From: Aeromonas sobria
GTDB taxonomy: Bacteria; Pseudomonadota; Gammaproteobacteria; Enterobacterales; Aeromonadaceae
Direction: 5' to 3'
NCBI RefSeq assembly: GCF_000820145.1
Contig: NZ_CDBW01000025.1
Span: 1 to 51,462 of the forward strand
DNA: 51,462 bases
Of the stretch, positions 25,198 through 34,504 are shown piece after piece (the stretch's first letter is position 1; each line of letters begins with the position of its first letter). The notes beneath the pieces are model-generated. The model saw only the letters and a program-made list of their open reading frames with translations. It did not search any database and was not told the origin of the DNA. A program made the position numbers and the translations under genes.

Positions 25198-25924
25198 TGA
25201 TGATGGTGTACATGCCGAGGGCATTGGTGCCCTCAGCGAGGCGCTGCGCGCCTGCGGTGAGGTCATTGTGGTGGCACCGGATCGCAACCGCAGCGGCGCG
25301 AGTCACTCCCTGACGCTGGAAGTACCGCTGTGGGTCACCCGCATCAACGAAAGCGGTTACTATGCGGTGAAAGGCACGCCGACCGACTGCGTTCATCTGG
25401 CGGTCAACGAGCTGGTGCGCCCGGAACCGGACATGGTGGTGGCTGGCATCAATCACGGCGCCAATCTGGGGGATGATGTCATCTACTCGGGAACGGTCGC
25501 AGCGGCCACCGAGGGGCGCCATCTTGGCTACCCCTCCATCGCCATTTCGCTGGTGGGCAAGACCCACTTTGCCACGGCGGCCCACTATGCTGCCTTGCTG
25601 GTGAAGGGGCTGATGAAGCACCCCCTGCCTGCCGATCAGATCCTCAACGTCAACGTGCCGGACTTGCCCCTCGCGCAGATCAAGGGGATCAAGACCACCC
25701 GTCTTGGCAATCGCCATCGGGCGGAGTCGGTGATCCGCACCGAGGATCCCCGTGGCCAGCCGATCTACTGGATTGGCCCGCCAGGCAGCCAGCAGGATGC
25801 TGGAGAAGGTACCGACTTTGCTGCCATCGAGCAGGGTTATGTCTCGATTACTCCCCTGACCATCGATATGACTGCCTATGACAGTCTCGCCGGTCTGGGA
25901 GCCTGGTTAGATCTGCAGGGATGA
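25178..25924 (+). CDS. surE: 5'/3'-nucleotidase SurE
   Basis: A 248-aa product that begins [16 protein letters not shown] (metal ligands Asp8 and Asp9), followed by [29 protein letters not shown] and [21 protein letters not shown], all SurE signatures. It removes phosphate from nucleoside monophosphates and short polyphosphates, and matters in stationary phase. I chose the ATG at 25178 (AGGAA at 25165-25169, family N terminus) over ATG 25157, which adds seven residues not seen in the family. It overlaps truD by 20 bp and is followed by pcm after 4 bases. Confidence 0.95.
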   Translation: MRILVSNDDGVHAEGIGALSEALRACGEVIVVAPDRNRSGASHSLTLEVPLWVTRINESGYYAVKGTPTDCVHLAVNELVRPEPDMVVAGINHGANLGDDVIYSGTVAAATEGRHLGYPSIAISLVGKTHFATAAHYAALLVKGLMKHPLPADQILNVNVPDLPLAQIKGIKTTRLGNRHRAESVIRTEDPRGQPIYWIGPPGSQQDAGEGTDFAAIEQGYVSITPLTIDMTAYDSLAGLGAWLDLQG

Positions 25925-25928
25925 GGGT

Positions 25929-26546
25929 GTGATAGTACAGCGCCTGTTAAATCAGCTTATTGCGCAGGATATTCGTGATTTTCGCGTGCTGGCGACGATT
26001 GCGAAAGTGCCGCGCCAGCTGTTTGTGGACGAAGCCATGGCGCACAAGGCGTGGGACAACACGGCGCTGCCCATTGGCCACGGTCAGACCATTTCGCAGC
26101 CCTATATGGTGGCGCGCATGACTGAATTGCTGATGCAAAATAATCCGGCCCATGTGCTGGAGATCGGCACTGGCTCCGGTTACCAGACGGCCATTCTCGC
26201 CCATCTGGTGGAGCATGTTTATACCGTGGAGCGGATCAAGTCGTTGCAATTTTTGGCCAGACGCCGATTGCGCCAGCTCGATCTGCACAATGTCTCGGCC
26301 AAGCACGGCAACGGCTGGCTGGGGTGGTCCAACAAGGGACCTTATGACGCCATTTTGGTGACGGCTGCGGCGAGTGAAATTCCGACCGCGCTGACCGACC
26401 AGCTGGCTGATGGTGGCCGACTGGTGTTGCCGGTGGGCGACAGCCAGCAAACCTTGCAATTGATTGAACGGTCCGGCTCCCAGTTGACCAGTCGTATTCT
26501 GGAGCCGGTCCGTTTTGTTCCCCTGATCGACGGAGATGTTGAGTGA
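25929..26546 (+). CDS. pcm: protein-L-isoaspartate O-methyltransferase
   Basis: The 205-aa product carries [42 protein letters not shown] (split at residue 40), the isoaspartyl methyltransferase block, and the SAM motif [15 protein letters not shown] (residues about 76-90). It repairs age-damaged proteins by methylating L-isoaspartate. It starts at GTG 25929, four bases after surE, with GGGATGAGGG before it. Its stop overlaps the GTG of yqaA (GTGA). The order surE-pcm-nlpD-rpoS is typical, and ties this gene to stationary-phase survival. Confidence 0.95.
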   Translation: MIVQRLLNQLIAQDIRDFRVLATIAKVPRQLFVDEAMAHKAWDNTALPIGHGQTISQPYMVARMTELLMQNNPAHVLEIGTGSGYQTAILAHLVEHVYTVERIKSLQFLARRRLRQLDLHNVSAKHGNGWLGWSNKGPYDAILVTAAASEIPTALTDQLADGGRLVLPVGDSQQTLQLIERSGSQLTSRILEPVRFVPLIDGDVE

Positions 26547-27124
26547 AGTTGTTTTCCCGTTTGTATGTATTGGTAATGCAGTGGGCGCGCCACAAGTATG
26601 CCCCCTGGTATCTCTCCATCACCGCCTTTATCGAGTCAGTGTTCTGGCCGATCCCTGTGGATGTGATGCTGGCGCCCATGGCGCTCGCCAAGCCCCATAA
26701 AGCGTGGCATTACGCCGGGTTGGCAACGACCTTTTCGGTGCTGGGCGCCCTGTTTGGCTATGCCCTGGGCTACGCCCTGTGGGATCCGGTGGTAGAACCG
26801 CTGGTGGCATCGGTTGGCTATCAGAGCAAGATCGAGATCGCCCGCCACTGGTTTGAACAGTGGGGTATCTGGGTCATCTTCATTGCCAGCTTCACCCCCA
26901 TTCCCTACAAGGTGTTTACCGTGACGGCAGGGTTGTTGCAAATGGCTCTGCTGCCCTTCATCATCACCTCCCTCATCGGTCGTGGCATGCGTTTCTTCCT
27001 GGTTGCGGGCCTGATGCGTTGGGGCGGTGAAAAGATGGAACGCAAACTGATGCACTATGTAGATGTGCTCGGTTGGCTCTGTATTGGTCTGGCCGTTGTG
27101 GCCTATTTCTGGTTTAGTCGTTAA
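26543..27124 (+). CDS. yqaA: YqaA family DedA-like inner-membrane protein
   Basis: A 193-aa membrane protein with about four to five helices and the SNARE-associated (VTT/DedA) block: [22 protein letters not shown] (residues 34-55), [14 protein letters not shown] and [18 protein letters not shown]. DedA-like proteins have been linked to lipid-carrier flipping and membrane energetics. The GTG start at 26543 overlaps the pcm stop by 4 bases, which indicates coupling. YqaA-type genes sit between pcm and nlpD in Vibrio and Aeromonas, unlike E. coli. Confidence 0.88.
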   Translation: MKLFSRLYVLVMQWARHKYAPWYLSITAFIESVFWPIPVDVMLAPMALAKPHKAWHYAGLATTFSVLGALFGYALGYALWDPVVEPLVASVGYQSKIEIARHWFEQWGIWVIFIASFTPIPYKVFTVTAGLLQMALLPFIITSLIGRGMRFFLVAGLMRWGGEKMERKLMHYVDVLGWLCIGLAVVAYFWFSR

Positions 27125-27133
27125 GGATCCATT

Positions 27134-28204
27134 ATGCGTTCGCCTATTTGGCAAGGAAGCTGTGTTGTGGTGTTGTCATGGCTGTTGCTTGCCTGCGCTT
27201 CCAGTAAAACGGCAGCTCCAGTGGACGGTGTCGGTGATGATCAGTTCGTCTCGACCATCCCGGCTCGCCAGGGTGGAGTCCAGGGGGGAGCCCCCATTCA
27301 GGGTGGCGGCTATGTAGTCAAGAAAGGGGATACCCTCTACTCCATCGCATTCAATTCCGGTAGCGATGTCCCCTCGCTGGCCAGTCTCAACAACATCAGC
27401 CCCCCCTATAACATCTATCCGGGTCAGCGGCTGCGGTTTGATTCATCCAGTTCTGTAACCACGGCCAGCAGAAGTGCCAGCACCTATGAGGTGCGTCGGG
27501 GCGATACCCTGAGCAGTATCGGTCGCCAGTTTGGTATGGCGCCGCAAACACTGGCACAGAGCAACAACTTGAGTGCCCCCTATGCGTTGCAGCCGGGTCA
27601 GGTGCTTAACGTCCAGTCTGCTGGTGGTGGTTCGACCCAGATGGTCGCGGCGACTCGTCCGGTAACTGTGACGCCGGTAGCCGTGAGCCAGCAGAGCAGT
27701 GGGCCACGTCCGCTGGCTGAGCCAAGCGGGTCAGGTCAGACCACGCCATTCATTTCGCAGAAATCCGTTGCTCCGGCAGCACCGAAAGAATACGCTCAGG
27801 TCAAAGAACAAAAAACAAGCAGCTCCCAGTCGAAACTTGTTTGGCACTGGCCCGCAAAAGGCCGGATCGTCGAGGGTTTCTCTGTTGCAGAACAGGGTAA
27901 CAAGGGGATCGACATAGCAGGCCAGAAGGGGCAACCCGTCTACGCGGCCAGCAGCGGCAAGGTGGTATACGCCGGTAGCGCTTTAAGGGGGTACGGCAAG
28001 CTGATCATCCTCAAGCATGATGATGACTATCTCTCCGCCTACGCTCACAACGATGAGTTGCGGGTGAAGGAAGGGGATAGCGTCAAGGGGGGCTCGGTGA
28101 TTGCCAACATGGGTAGCACGGACGCGCCGGATGTGCGATTGCATTTCGAGATCCGGTACCGAGGCAAGTCGATCAATCCGATGAGCTATTTGCCAAAGCG
28201 TTAA
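27134..28204 (+). CDS. nlpD: murein hydrolase activator NlpD
   Basis: A 356-aa lipoprotein: signal peptide with lipobox LLAC (Cys21), a first LysM (residues about 56-100, YVVKKGDTLYSIAF), a second LysM (about 115-160, YEVRRGDTLSSIGRQF), a linker rich in Ser, Pro and Ala, and a C-terminal LytM/peptidase M23 domain (about 235-356, beginning LVWHWPAKGRIVEGF). The LytM domain lacks the usual zinc-binding HxH pattern (it reads VRLHFEIRY but not the first His motif), so it is a regulator, not an enzyme. In E. coli NlpD activates AmiC at the septum. The main rpoS promoter is usually inside nlpD; I did not identify it here. Confidence 0.93.
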   Translation: MRSPIWQGSCVVVLSWLLLACASSKTAAPVDGVGDDQFVSTIPARQGGVQGGAPIQGGGYVVKKGDTLYSIAFNSGSDVPSLASLNNISPPYNIYPGQRLRFDSSSSVTTASRSASTYEVRRGDTLSSIGRQFGMAPQTLAQSNNLSAPYALQPGQVLNVQSAGGGSTQMVAATRPVTVTPVAVSQQSSGPRPLAEPSGSGQTTPFISQKSVAPAAPKEYAQVKEQKTSSSQSKLVWHWPAKGRIVEGFSVAEQGNKGIDIAGQKGQPVYAASSGKVVYAGSALRGYGKLIILKHDDDYLSAYAHNDELRVKEGDSVKGGSVIANMGSTDAPDVRLHFEIRYRGKSINPMSYLPKR

Positions 28205-28249
28205 CCCCAGAGATCGAGTCTTACTCTGGTAACGTCAGGGAGACACACC

Positions 28250-29248
28250 ATGAGCCAAGAACAACTGGTAATGCAGGATGCAGAGTTAGAGTTTGACGCT
28301 GAGTCTCATTCCCATGAGGATGACGATGAGGTAGAAGCAGAAGGGTTGCAGGAGGTCACTGCCGAGGCAGAAGAGACGATCTCCGATGAGTTGCTGGCAC
28401 CGGAACTGAACAAGGTGATGGATGCCACGCAACTCTATCTGGGGGAGATAGGTTTTTCCCCGCTGCTTACTGCCGAAGAGGAAGTCTACTACGCCCGTCG
28501 TGCCTTGCGGGGTGACAAAGCAGCCCGCAAGCGCATGATCGAGTCCAACCTTCGACTGGTGGTGAAAATCGCCCGTCGCTACAACAACCGCGGCTTGGTG
28601 CTGCTGGATCTCATCGAAGAGGGCAACCTCGGTCTTATCCGTGCGGTCGAAAAGTTCGACCCCGAGCGCGGCTTCCGTTTCTCCACCTATGCCACCTGGT
28701 GGATCCGCCAGACCATAGAGCGGGCCATCATGAACCAGACCCGCACCATTCGTCTGCCCATTCATGTGGTCAAGGAGTTAAACGTTTACCTGCGCACCGC
28801 GCGCGAGCTCTCTCACCGTCTCGACCACGAACCCACAGCCGAGGATATTGCCTTCGCGCTGGATCGTTCGGTTGCCGACGTGAACCGCATGCTCAAGCTC
28901 AACGAGAAGATCACCTCGGTGGATACCCCCATCGGCGGCGATCGCGACAAGGCGCTGCTGGATGTGATCTCCGACGAGCGTGGCATGGGGCCTGAGCTGG
29001 AGTCGCAGGATGACGACATGCGCGCCAGCATAGTGCACTGGCTGGAAGAGCTGAATCCCAAGCAGCGTGAAGTGCTGGCTCGCCGATTTGGCTTGCTGGG
29101 TTATGAGCCTGCCACTTTGGAAGATGTCGGTGCCGAGATTGGCCTGACCCGCGAGCGGGTGCGCCAGATCCAGGTCGAGGGGCTGCGCCGTCTGCGGGAG
29201 ATCCTGCTGAGCCAGGGGCTCTCCATTGAGGCACTGTTTCGCACCTGA
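28250..29248 (+). CDS. rpoS: RNA polymerase sigma factor RpoS
   Basis: A 332-aa sigma-70 group 2 factor. An acidic N terminus (residues 1-50) precedes region 1.2 ([21 protein letters not shown]), region 2 ([54 protein letters not shown]) and region 4 ([37 protein letters not shown]). It is the master regulator of the general stress and stationary-phase response. The 45-bp nlpD-rpoS gap has AGGGAG 8 bases before the ATG. A strong terminator follows at 29301-29331. Confidence 0.97.
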   Translation: MSQEQLVMQDAELEFDAESHSHEDDDEVEAEGLQEVTAEAEETISDELLAPELNKVMDATQLYLGEIGFSPLLTAEEEVYYARRALRGDKAARKRMIESNLRLVVKIARRYNNRGLVLLDLIEEGNLGLIRAVEKFDPERGFRFSTYATWWIRQTIERAIMNQTRTIRLPIHVVKELNVYLRTARELSHRLDHEPTAEDIAFALDRSVADVNRMLKLNEKITSVDTPIGGDRDKALLDVISDERGMGPELESQDDDMRASIVHWLEELNPKQREVLARRFGLLGYEPATLEDVGAEIGLTRERVRQIQVEGLRRLREILLSQGLSIEALFRT

Positions 29249-29300
29249 GAAGGTTGCCGTGATGGCAAAAAATGGCTGAACGGTAGAACAAGCAGATAGC

Positions 29301-29331
29301 ACGAGGGGAGCAACAGCTCCCCTCGTTTTTT
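29301..29331. terminator. rpoS terminator
   Basis: ACGAGGGGAGC (29301-29311), loop AACA, GCTCCCCTCGT (29316-29326) and a T-run. It also faces the convergent gene at 29362. Confidence 0.92.
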
Positions 29332-29361
29332 ATTGCCTGTCGTCTGGCGATGGCTTCGCAG

Positions 29362-30399
29362 TTATACCAGCTCAGCCAGCATGGTGTCGGCGTAGGGTAC
29401 CAGCGCTTCGCCCTTCTTCACCTTGTCGAGATAGTCCGGGTTGGCGATGAGCGGACGACCGATGGCTACCAGATCGAAGCGGTTGGCCTCGATGGCCACG
29501 GCAGCGCGCTCGGCGTCGTAGTTGCCCACCCCGACCAGATTGCCCTTGTAGTTGGCGCGCAGATAGTCGGAGGCGCGGCCACCCAGATAATCGAAGGTGA
29601 GGTTGTCATCAAAGATGCCGAGGTGGATATAGGCCAGCGGGCGATCGTTGAGCTCGGCCAGCAGGTAGTCGAACACGGCGCGATCTTCCGGGCTGCCTGC
29701 CAGATGGACATAGGCACCCGGGGAGAGGCGAATGCCTACCCGATCACCGCCGATGCGGGCGCTGATGGCATCGACCACTTCCAGCGCGAAGCGGCTCATC
29801 TTCTCCGGGCTGCCACCGTAGTTGTCGCTGCGCAGGTTGGTGGAGTGGTGCAGGAACTGGTCGATGAGGTAGCCGTTGGCGCCGTGGATCTCCACCCCGT
29901 CAAAACCGGCCTCGATGGCGTTGGCACCTGCAGTCGCGTAATCCTCTACCAGCTGGGCGATGTCGGCTTCGGTCAGGGCGCGCGGCACCAGATAGCTCAG
30001 CTCGCGCATGCGCGGCATGGTGCCCTCATGGGCCACGGCAGAGGGGGCCAGCACTTCGCCCTGATGGAAGAAGGGGTGGGAGAGACGACCGACGTGCCAC
30101 AGCTGGGCGAAGATCTTGCCGCCCTTGGCGTGCACTGCGCTGGTCACTTTCTTCCAGCCATCGATCTGAGCCTGGGTGAACAGGCCCGGGGTATTGGGAT
30201 AGCCCTGCGCGTCGGGGCGAATGATGACGGCCTCGGAGACAATCAGGCCGATGTCGGCACGGCGAGCATAATAGGCAGCCATCTGCTCGGTCGGCACCAG
30301 ACCGGGGCCTGCCATGCAGCGGGTGAGCGGGGCCATCATGAAGCGGTTGGCCAGGGTCAGAGTGTCATTAAGGCGATACGGCTGAAACAGGGTATTCAT
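29362..30399 (-). CDS. old yellow enzyme family FMN oxidoreductase (NemA-like)
   Basis: A 345-aa TIM-barrel flavoprotein. Key blocks: MAPLTRCMAGPGLVPT at residues 22-37, the NADPH/substrate pair HGANGYLIDQFL (with FDGVEIHGANGY), and the C-terminal GVGNYDAERA and LVAIGRPLIANPDY phosphate-binding strands. These enzymes reduce activated alkenes, quinones and nitro compounds. It begins at ATG 30397-30399 with AGGACA before it, and is divergent from a TetR regulator with two matching operators in between. This is the layout of nemRA-type electrophile-response modules, so induction by reactive electrophiles is likely. Confidence 0.88.
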   Translation of the reverse strand: MNTLFQPYRLNDTLTLANRFMMAPLTRCMAGPGLVPTEQMAAYYARRADIGLIVSEAVIIRPDAQGYPNTPGLFTQAQIDGWKKVTSAVHAKGGKIFAQLWHVGRLSHPFFHQGEVLAPSAVAHEGTMPRMRELSYLVPRALTEADIAQLVEDYATAGANAIEAGFDGVEIHGANGYLIDQFLHHSTNLRSDNYGGSPEKMSRFALEVVDAISARIGGDRVGIRLSPGAYVHLAGSPEDRAVFDYLLAELNDRPLAYIHLGIFDDNLTFDYLGGRASDYLRANYKGNLVGVGNYDAERAAVAIEANRFDLVAIGRPLIANPDYLDKVKKGEALVPYADTMLAELV

Positions 30400-30424
30400 G
30401 ATAGGTTGTCCTGAAAGGGTTATT

Positions 30425-30442
30425 CTTGAACGTGCATTCAAG
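30425..30442. promoter_or_regulatory. TetR-family operator, copy 1
   Basis: CTTGAACGTGCATTCAAG: CTTGAA/TTCAAG arms around CGTGCA. It lies 26 bp upstream of the oxidoreductase start. The reverse complement almost matches the second copy at 30471-30488. Confidence 0.7.
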
Positions 30443-30470
30443 ACGTTTTTTGCGTCGGGTGCAAGCTTTT

Positions 30471-30488
30471 TTTGAATGCGCGTTCAAG
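30471..30488. promoter_or_regulatory. TetR-family operator, copy 2
   Basis: TTTGAATGCGCGTTCAAG: inverted relative to copy 1 and differing from it at two positions. Two like sites 46 bp apart in a divergent promoter argue for shared control of both genes by the TetR protein. Confidence 0.7.
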
Positions 30489-30598
30489 AAGGTTGGCCCG
30501 AGCGGGCGGCTGGGGTAAACTTGCCGCCCTTTCCAGCCACTCTTTATCGGCGGGCCTTGTTGCCCCTTGCCGGTGAACCATTTCCCACGGGAGGAACC

Positions 30599-31165
30599 AT
30601 GCGCATAGCCGAGTTTGATCGGGACGAGGTGCTGCGAAATGCCATGGAAGCGTTTCGCGCCAAGGGATACGCCAAGACCACCATGCAGGAGCTGGTGGCC
30701 GCCACCGGCCTGCATCCGGGCAGCATTTACGGCGCCTTCGGCAACAAGCGCGGCCTGCTGTTGGCGGCGGTGGATCACTATGTCGAGGGCAAACGTACCC
30801 TGCGCCGCTCCTTGCTCGACAATCCGAGCCCGCTGGCGGGCCTCGCTACCTATCTCGACCGGATTGTAGGGGAGGCGCTCTGCGGCTCCTGTCTGGTGAC
30901 CCGCACCATGATGGAGCTGAGCGAGCAGGATGAGGAGCTGACCCAGCGGGTCAAGGGGATCTACGGCGAGCTGGAGCAGGATCTGGCCGAGTTGCTGACG
31001 CAGGCGCAGGCAAAGGGCGAGCTGGCCCCGGATAGCAATATCCGCACCCTCACCGCCCTGCTGCTGATCAACCTGCAAGGTCTGGTCACCTTCGCACAGT
31101 GCCGCCCCGACCGCCCCCTGCTCGATGACGTAGTCGCCCAGCTGATGCGGGCCCTGCGGGCGTAA
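30599..31165 (+). CDS. TetR/AcrR family regulator
   Basis: A 188-aa protein with an N-terminal helix-turn-helix (residues about 8-55: FDRDEVLRNAMEAFRAKGYAKTTMQELVAATGLHPGSIYGAFGNKRGLL, read in two parts) and a helical ligand-binding domain with cysteines at LCGSCLVTR and FAQCRPD. NemR of E. coli senses electrophiles through such cysteines, so this could be a functional counterpart, but the residues are not proven equivalent. GGGAGGAA precedes the ATG at 30599. It is divergent from the flavoprotein gene. Confidence 0.88.
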   Translation: MRIAEFDRDEVLRNAMEAFRAKGYAKTTMQELVAATGLHPGSIYGAFGNKRGLLLAAVDHYVEGKRTLRRSLLDNPSPLAGLATYLDRIVGEALCGSCLVTRTMMELSEQDEELTQRVKGIYGELEQDLAELLTQAQAKGELAPDSNIRTLTALLLINLQGLVTFAQCRPDRPLLDDVVAQLMRALRA

Positions 31166-31227
31166 GTAGGCACTGGATTGTGTTTCCCCTTCTCCCGTTT
31201 TCACTTTGTGCATTGAGGGGAGAAGGG

Positions 31228-31572
31228 TCAATCAGCCTGACGCAATGAGAGCTGGATAAAATCCAGCACTGCATTGAGCCTGCCCAGCACATCGTTATTC
31301 CACACCCTGATCACCTGAAATCCCTGTTGATTGAGATAGGCTGTCCGAGCCTCGTCATGTGTTTGGTTAACATGCTCGCCATGTTGCGAGCCATCCACTT
31401 CGATGACCAATCCCTGTTCAAGGCAGATGAAATCCACCACATAGGGACCGATTGGCATTTGGCGGCGAAATTTCACTCCCGCCAGACGGCGATTGCGCAA
31501 CTGTTGCCACAGTTTTTGCTCTGCCAGCGTGGCATCACGTCTCAGTCGCTTGGCAAAGCGGTTGCTTTCCAT
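31228..31572 (-). CDS. DUF559 (VSR-like endonuclease fold) protein
   Basis: A 114-aa protein matching DUF559: FAKRLRRDATLAEQKLWQQLRNRRLAGVKFRRQ at the start, GPYVVDFICLEQGLVIEVDGSQH (PD-(D/E)xK-like Asp and Glu; VDF...EVDG) in the middle, and VIRVWNNDVL near the end. The fold is that of restriction-type and mismatch endonucleases; no activity is known. It lies next to a REP-like repeat field, where many DUF559 proteins are found in gammaproteobacteria, but a link is only suggested by position. Start at ATG 31570-31572. Confidence 0.82.
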   Translation of the reverse strand: MESNRFAKRLRRDATLAEQKLWQQLRNRRLAGVKFRRQMPIGPYVVDFICLEQGLVIEVDGSQHGEHVNQTHDEARTAYLNQQGFQVIRVWNNDVLGRLNAVLDFIQLSLRQAD

Positions 31573-31644
31573 AAAGGGCTCCAGTTCTGTTTGGCCCTAT
31601 AGATATAGCCAGCTTCCCTGGTGTTTACCGGTTGAATATTGCGT

Positions 31645-31715
31645 CCCCTCACCCTAGCCCTCTCCCAAAGGGAGAGGGGACTGATCGAGGTGCTGTCGGG
31701 ATTTGGTTGATCACC
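31645..31715. repeat. REP-like interspersed repeat, copy 1
   Basis: CCCTCACCCTAGCCCTCTCC and AAAGGGAGAGGGGACTGATC form a hairpin and belong to the family seen again at 31908, 32149, 37984 and 38106. Confidence 0.8.
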
Positions 31716-31846
31716 ACCGTATTCATTGCCGGATTCGAGCGGAGTCAGCCGGATTGGGTGATAAGCAGATGACGATAAGTTTTTGAATTTATCGGGAATA
31801 GCCAGGCTGATTGGCTGTCCGCGATGTTGCAAGTTGTAGCGTAACG

Positions 31847-31975
31847 GCTCCCTTCTCCCCTTGCGGGAGAAGGGCTGGGGATGAGGGGGAGGGAGCCGCC
31901 CTCACCCTAGCCCTCTCCCTGAGGGAGAGGGAACTGATCGAGGTGCTGTTGATATTTGGTTGACCACAATGGGCC
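31847..31975. repeat. REP-like repeat, copy 2 (composite)
   Basis: Two hairpins: CCTTCTCCCC-TTGC-GGGAGAAGG and CCCTCTCCCTGAGGGAGAGGG. These are followed by the same tail, CTGATCGAGGTGCTGTTG, and TTTGGTTGA as after copy 1. Confidence 0.82.
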
Positions 31976-31993
31976 ATAGCTGGATTTTGGTAA

Positions 31994-32041
31994 TGACGAG
32001 CTGACGAGCTGACGAGCTGACGAGCTGACGAGCTGACGAGC
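31994..32041. repeat. 8-bp tandem repeat, six perfect copies
   Basis: Unit TGACGAGC, six times without change from 31994 to 32041, followed by a degenerate TGATGGGC. It is not inside any gene, so length changes would not shift a frame. Confidence 0.95.
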
Positions 32042-32098
32042 TGATGGGCATTGTCCTGCTAATTGGTTACCCGTGATGTTGCCGATTGTACTGGATCA

Positions 32099-32205
32099 GC
32101 TCCCTTCTCCCCTTGCGGGAGAAGGGTTGGGGATGAGGGGGAGGGAGCGGCCCTCACCCTAACCCTCTCCCAAAGGGAGAGGGAATTGATCGAGGTTCTG
32201 TTTGG
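32099..32205. repeat. REP-like repeat, copy 3 (composite)
   Basis: The same two hairpins as copy 2: CCTTCTCCCC-TTGC-GGGAGAAGG and CCCTCTCCCAAAGGGAGAGGG, then TTGATCGAGG. The spacing from copy 2 (about 250 bp) and shared sequence between the hairpins suggest a larger direct duplication. Confidence 0.82.
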
Positions 32206-32279
32206 GCCACATGCTCCGTCAGCAAGTGTTTTTTAGTGGGTCGGTTGGTGATCCCAGCCAATTTCGGAGGGAAGAGTGT

Positions 32280-33251
32280 TTACCTCGGCCCCACCAGCTC
32301 CTGCATCAAATCTTTCAGCCATACCAGTGCGGGTTGCTGGGCATGCACGGGATGCCAGACGCAGTTGAGGTGATAAACCGGCACGTCTTCGGGCAGCGGC
32401 AGGCTTTTCAGCGGCCAGTGGGTGGCGAGCAGGTCGGCCACCATGCTGGGCAGCACCAAGAGGTGATCGCTTTGGCTGACGATTGCGGCGGCGGACATAT
32501 AGCTCTGGCTGTTGACCGAGATGGTGCGGCTAAAGCCCTGACTCTTCAGATAGCGGTCGAGGCTCGCCTCCGAGGTGCCAAGGGGTGAGTGGAACACATG
32601 GGGCATGGCGATCAGCTGCTGCAAGGTGATGCGTTCCTGCCATTGGGAGGGATCATCCTCGGCACCGGCACCGGCACCGGCGGGGGCGGGGGCGGATTTG
32701 GCAATGGGCAGATCGGCGCGCACCAGCCCGGCCAGCGGCTCGGTGAGCCAGGTCTCCTTGCCGAGATACCCCGGCACCTGCATGTATTCGTCAAACCCCA
32801 GCACCAGATCGATCTCTCCGCTCGCCAGATCCGCTTCGGGCAGGGTGTCGCGCAGGATGCGGATCTCGATGGTGACCCCCGGCGCCAGCCGTCTGAGGCG
32901 CTGGATCAGCGGCGGGATCAGCACGCACTCTACGTAATCTGTGGTGCAGAGCACGAAGCGCCGCTTCGACTGGCTCGGCTCGAACTCTTCTTCCTCGGTG
33001 AGCTGCTGCTCCAGCAGCCGCAACGCCTGTTGCACCCCGAGATGCAGCCGCTGGGCGCGCGGGGTCGGCAGCATCCCCTGCGGGGTGCGCACCAGCAGTG
33101 GGTCGCCGAGGAAGGTGCGCAGCCGGTTGAGCGAATGGCTCATGGCGGGCTGGCTGATAAAGAGCGCTTCGGCGGCGCGAGTGACGCTCCCTTGCGTCAT
33201 CAGGGCGTCAAACGCGAGCAGCAGATTGAGGTCGAGCTGGTGCAGTTTCAT
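32280..33251 (-). CDS. LysR-family transcription regulator
   Basis: A 323-aa protein. Residues 1-65 form the LysR winged helix (LDLNLLLAFDALMTQGSVTRAAEALFISQPAMSHSLNRLR, read in two parts), and residues about 92-320 the two-lobed effector domain (RFVLCTTDYVECVLIPPL onward). A low-complexity stretch SAPAPAGAGAGAEDD near residue 208 comes from a GGCACC hexanucleotide repeat and looks like an inserted surface loop. The gene is divergent from aguA, 155 bp away, so it is the likely regulator of agmatine deiminase and possibly of the amidase. Start at ATG 33249-33251. Confidence 0.88.
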   Translation of the reverse strand: MKLHQLDLNLLLAFDALMTQGSVTRAAEALFISQPAMSHSLNRLRTFLGDPLLVRTPQGMLPTPRAQRLHLGVQQALRLLEQQLTEEEEFEPSQSKRRFVLCTTDYVECVLIPPLIQRLRRLAPGVTIEIRILRDTLPEADLASGEIDLVLGFDEYMQVPGYLGKETWLTEPLAGLVRADLPIAKSAPAPAGAGAGAEDDPSQWQERITLQQLIAMPHVFHSPLGTSEASLDRYLKSQGFSRTISVNSQSYMSAAAIVSQSDHLLVLPSMVADLLATHWPLKSLPLPEDVPVYHLNCVWHPVHAQQPALVWLKDLMQELVGPR

Positions 33252-33406
33252 GGGGGGATTATTCGCCGTGTTTATGGGACAATCCATCCTATTCATTTGA
33301 TGGATGGGGGCGCAACGTCTTACTCTGCGACCCACTGTTATTTTTCCGGGTTCCCGTGCCGCATCGGGCGTAAATCGGGGCCTCAATCCATGCAAGGAGC
33401 CTTGCG

Positions 33407-34504
33407 ATGAGCATCAAGACCATTCATTCCACGCCGGCCGCCGACGGCTTCACCATGCCCGCCGAGTGGGCGCACCAGCAGGCCGTCTGGATGATCTGGC
33501 CGTTTCGTCCTGACAACTGGCGTGAAGCCGGTCGCTTCGCCCAGCCCACCTTTGCCAAGGTAGCCGATGCCATCGGCGGCGCTACCCCGGTCTTTATGGG
33601 GGTGCCAGCCCAGTTTATGGAGCAGGCCCGCGCCATCATGCCCGCTCACGTGACCCTGGTCGAAATGGCCAGCGATGACTGCTGGGCTCGCGATACCGGC
33701 CCGACTATCGTCACCAACGCTGCCGGCGAGTGCCGTGGAGTAGATTGGGGCTTCAACGCCTGGGGCGGTCACAAGGGCGGTCTCTACTACCCGTGGAATC
33801 AGGATGAGGAAGTGGCGGCCCAGATGCTGGCCCAGCACGGCATGGCTCGCTACGATGCGCCGCTCATTCTGGAAGGGGGCTCCATCCACGTCGATGGCGA
33901 AGGCACCTGCCTGACCAGCGCCGAGTGCCTGCTCAACGAGAACCGCAACCCGCACCTGAGCAAAGCGCAGATCGAAGCGCACCTGCGCGACTATCTGGGC
34001 GTCACCAGCTTTATCTGGCTGGACGAAGGCGTCTACATGGATGAAACCGACGGCCACATCGACAACATGTGCTGCTTCGTGCGTCCGGGTGAAGTGGCCC
34101 TGCACTGGACTGACGACCAGAACGATCCCCAGTACGCCCGCTCCGTGGCCGCCCTCAAGGTGCTGGAAGCCGCGGTCGATGCCAAGGGTCGCAAGCTGAA
34201 AGTGTGGAAGCTGCCCCAGCCGGGCCCGCTGTTCTGCACCGAAGAGGAGTCTGCCGGTGTCGAGAGCGGCAGCGGTGTGCCGCGCGAGGCAGAAGGTCGT
34301 CTGGCCGGTTCCTATGTGAACTTCCTCATCACCAACGATCGCATCGTCTACCCGTTGCTGGATGCCGCCACCGATGGCGAAGCCCAGCGCATTCTGGAAG
34401 AGATCTTCCCGGAGCACACCGTGATCGGCGTACCGGCCCGCGAGATCCTGCTGGGCGGTGGCAATATTCATTGCATTACCCAGCAGATCCCTTCCGGTCA
34501 GTAA
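33407..34504 (+). CDS. aguA: agmatine deiminase
   Basis: A 365-aa amidinotransferase-fold hydrolase. Family blocks: [16 protein letters not shown] at residues 17-32, [33 protein letters not shown] and the C-terminal [11 protein letters not shown] with catalytic Cys356. It converts agmatine to N-carbamoylputrescine and ammonia, the first step of the agmatine route to putrescine. AAGGAG lies 8 bases before the ATG. The usual partner aguB (nitrilase-fold amidohydrolase) is not next to it; instead an amidase-signature gene follows at 34773. Confidence 0.95.
   Translation: MSIKTIHSTPAADGFTMPAEWAHQQAVWMIWPFRPDNWREAGRFAQPTFAKVADAIGGATPVFMGVPAQFMEQARAIMPAHVTLVEMASDDCWARDTGPTIVTNAAGECRGVDWGFNAWGGHKGGLYYPWNQDEEVAAQMLAQHGMARYDAPLILEGGSIHVDGEGTCLTSAECLLNENRNPHLSKAQIEAHLRDYLGVTSFIWLDEGVYMDETDGHIDNMCCFVRPGEVALHWTDDQNDPQYARSVAALKVLEAAVDAKGRKLKVWKLPQPGPLFCTEEESAGVESGSGVPREAEGRLAGSYVNFLITNDRIVYPLLDAATDGEAQRILEEIFPEHTVIGVPAREILLGGGNIHCITQQIPSGQ

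Larger units (their letters stand above)
31573..32279. other. 707-bp intergenic repeat field
   Basis: It is filled by three REP-like copies and the 8-bp tandem array. Between copies, spacer sequences also resemble each other (for instance TGTTGCAAGTTGTA against TGTTGCCGATTGTA), consistent with a duplicated unit of about 250 bp. No open frame here has coding support. Confidence 0.7.

Noticed and set aside
31573..32279. CRISPR array in the repeat field
   Set aside because: Repeats are hairpin REP-like units with irregular spacing plus an 8-bp tandem run; no regular repeat-spacer pattern and no cas genes.
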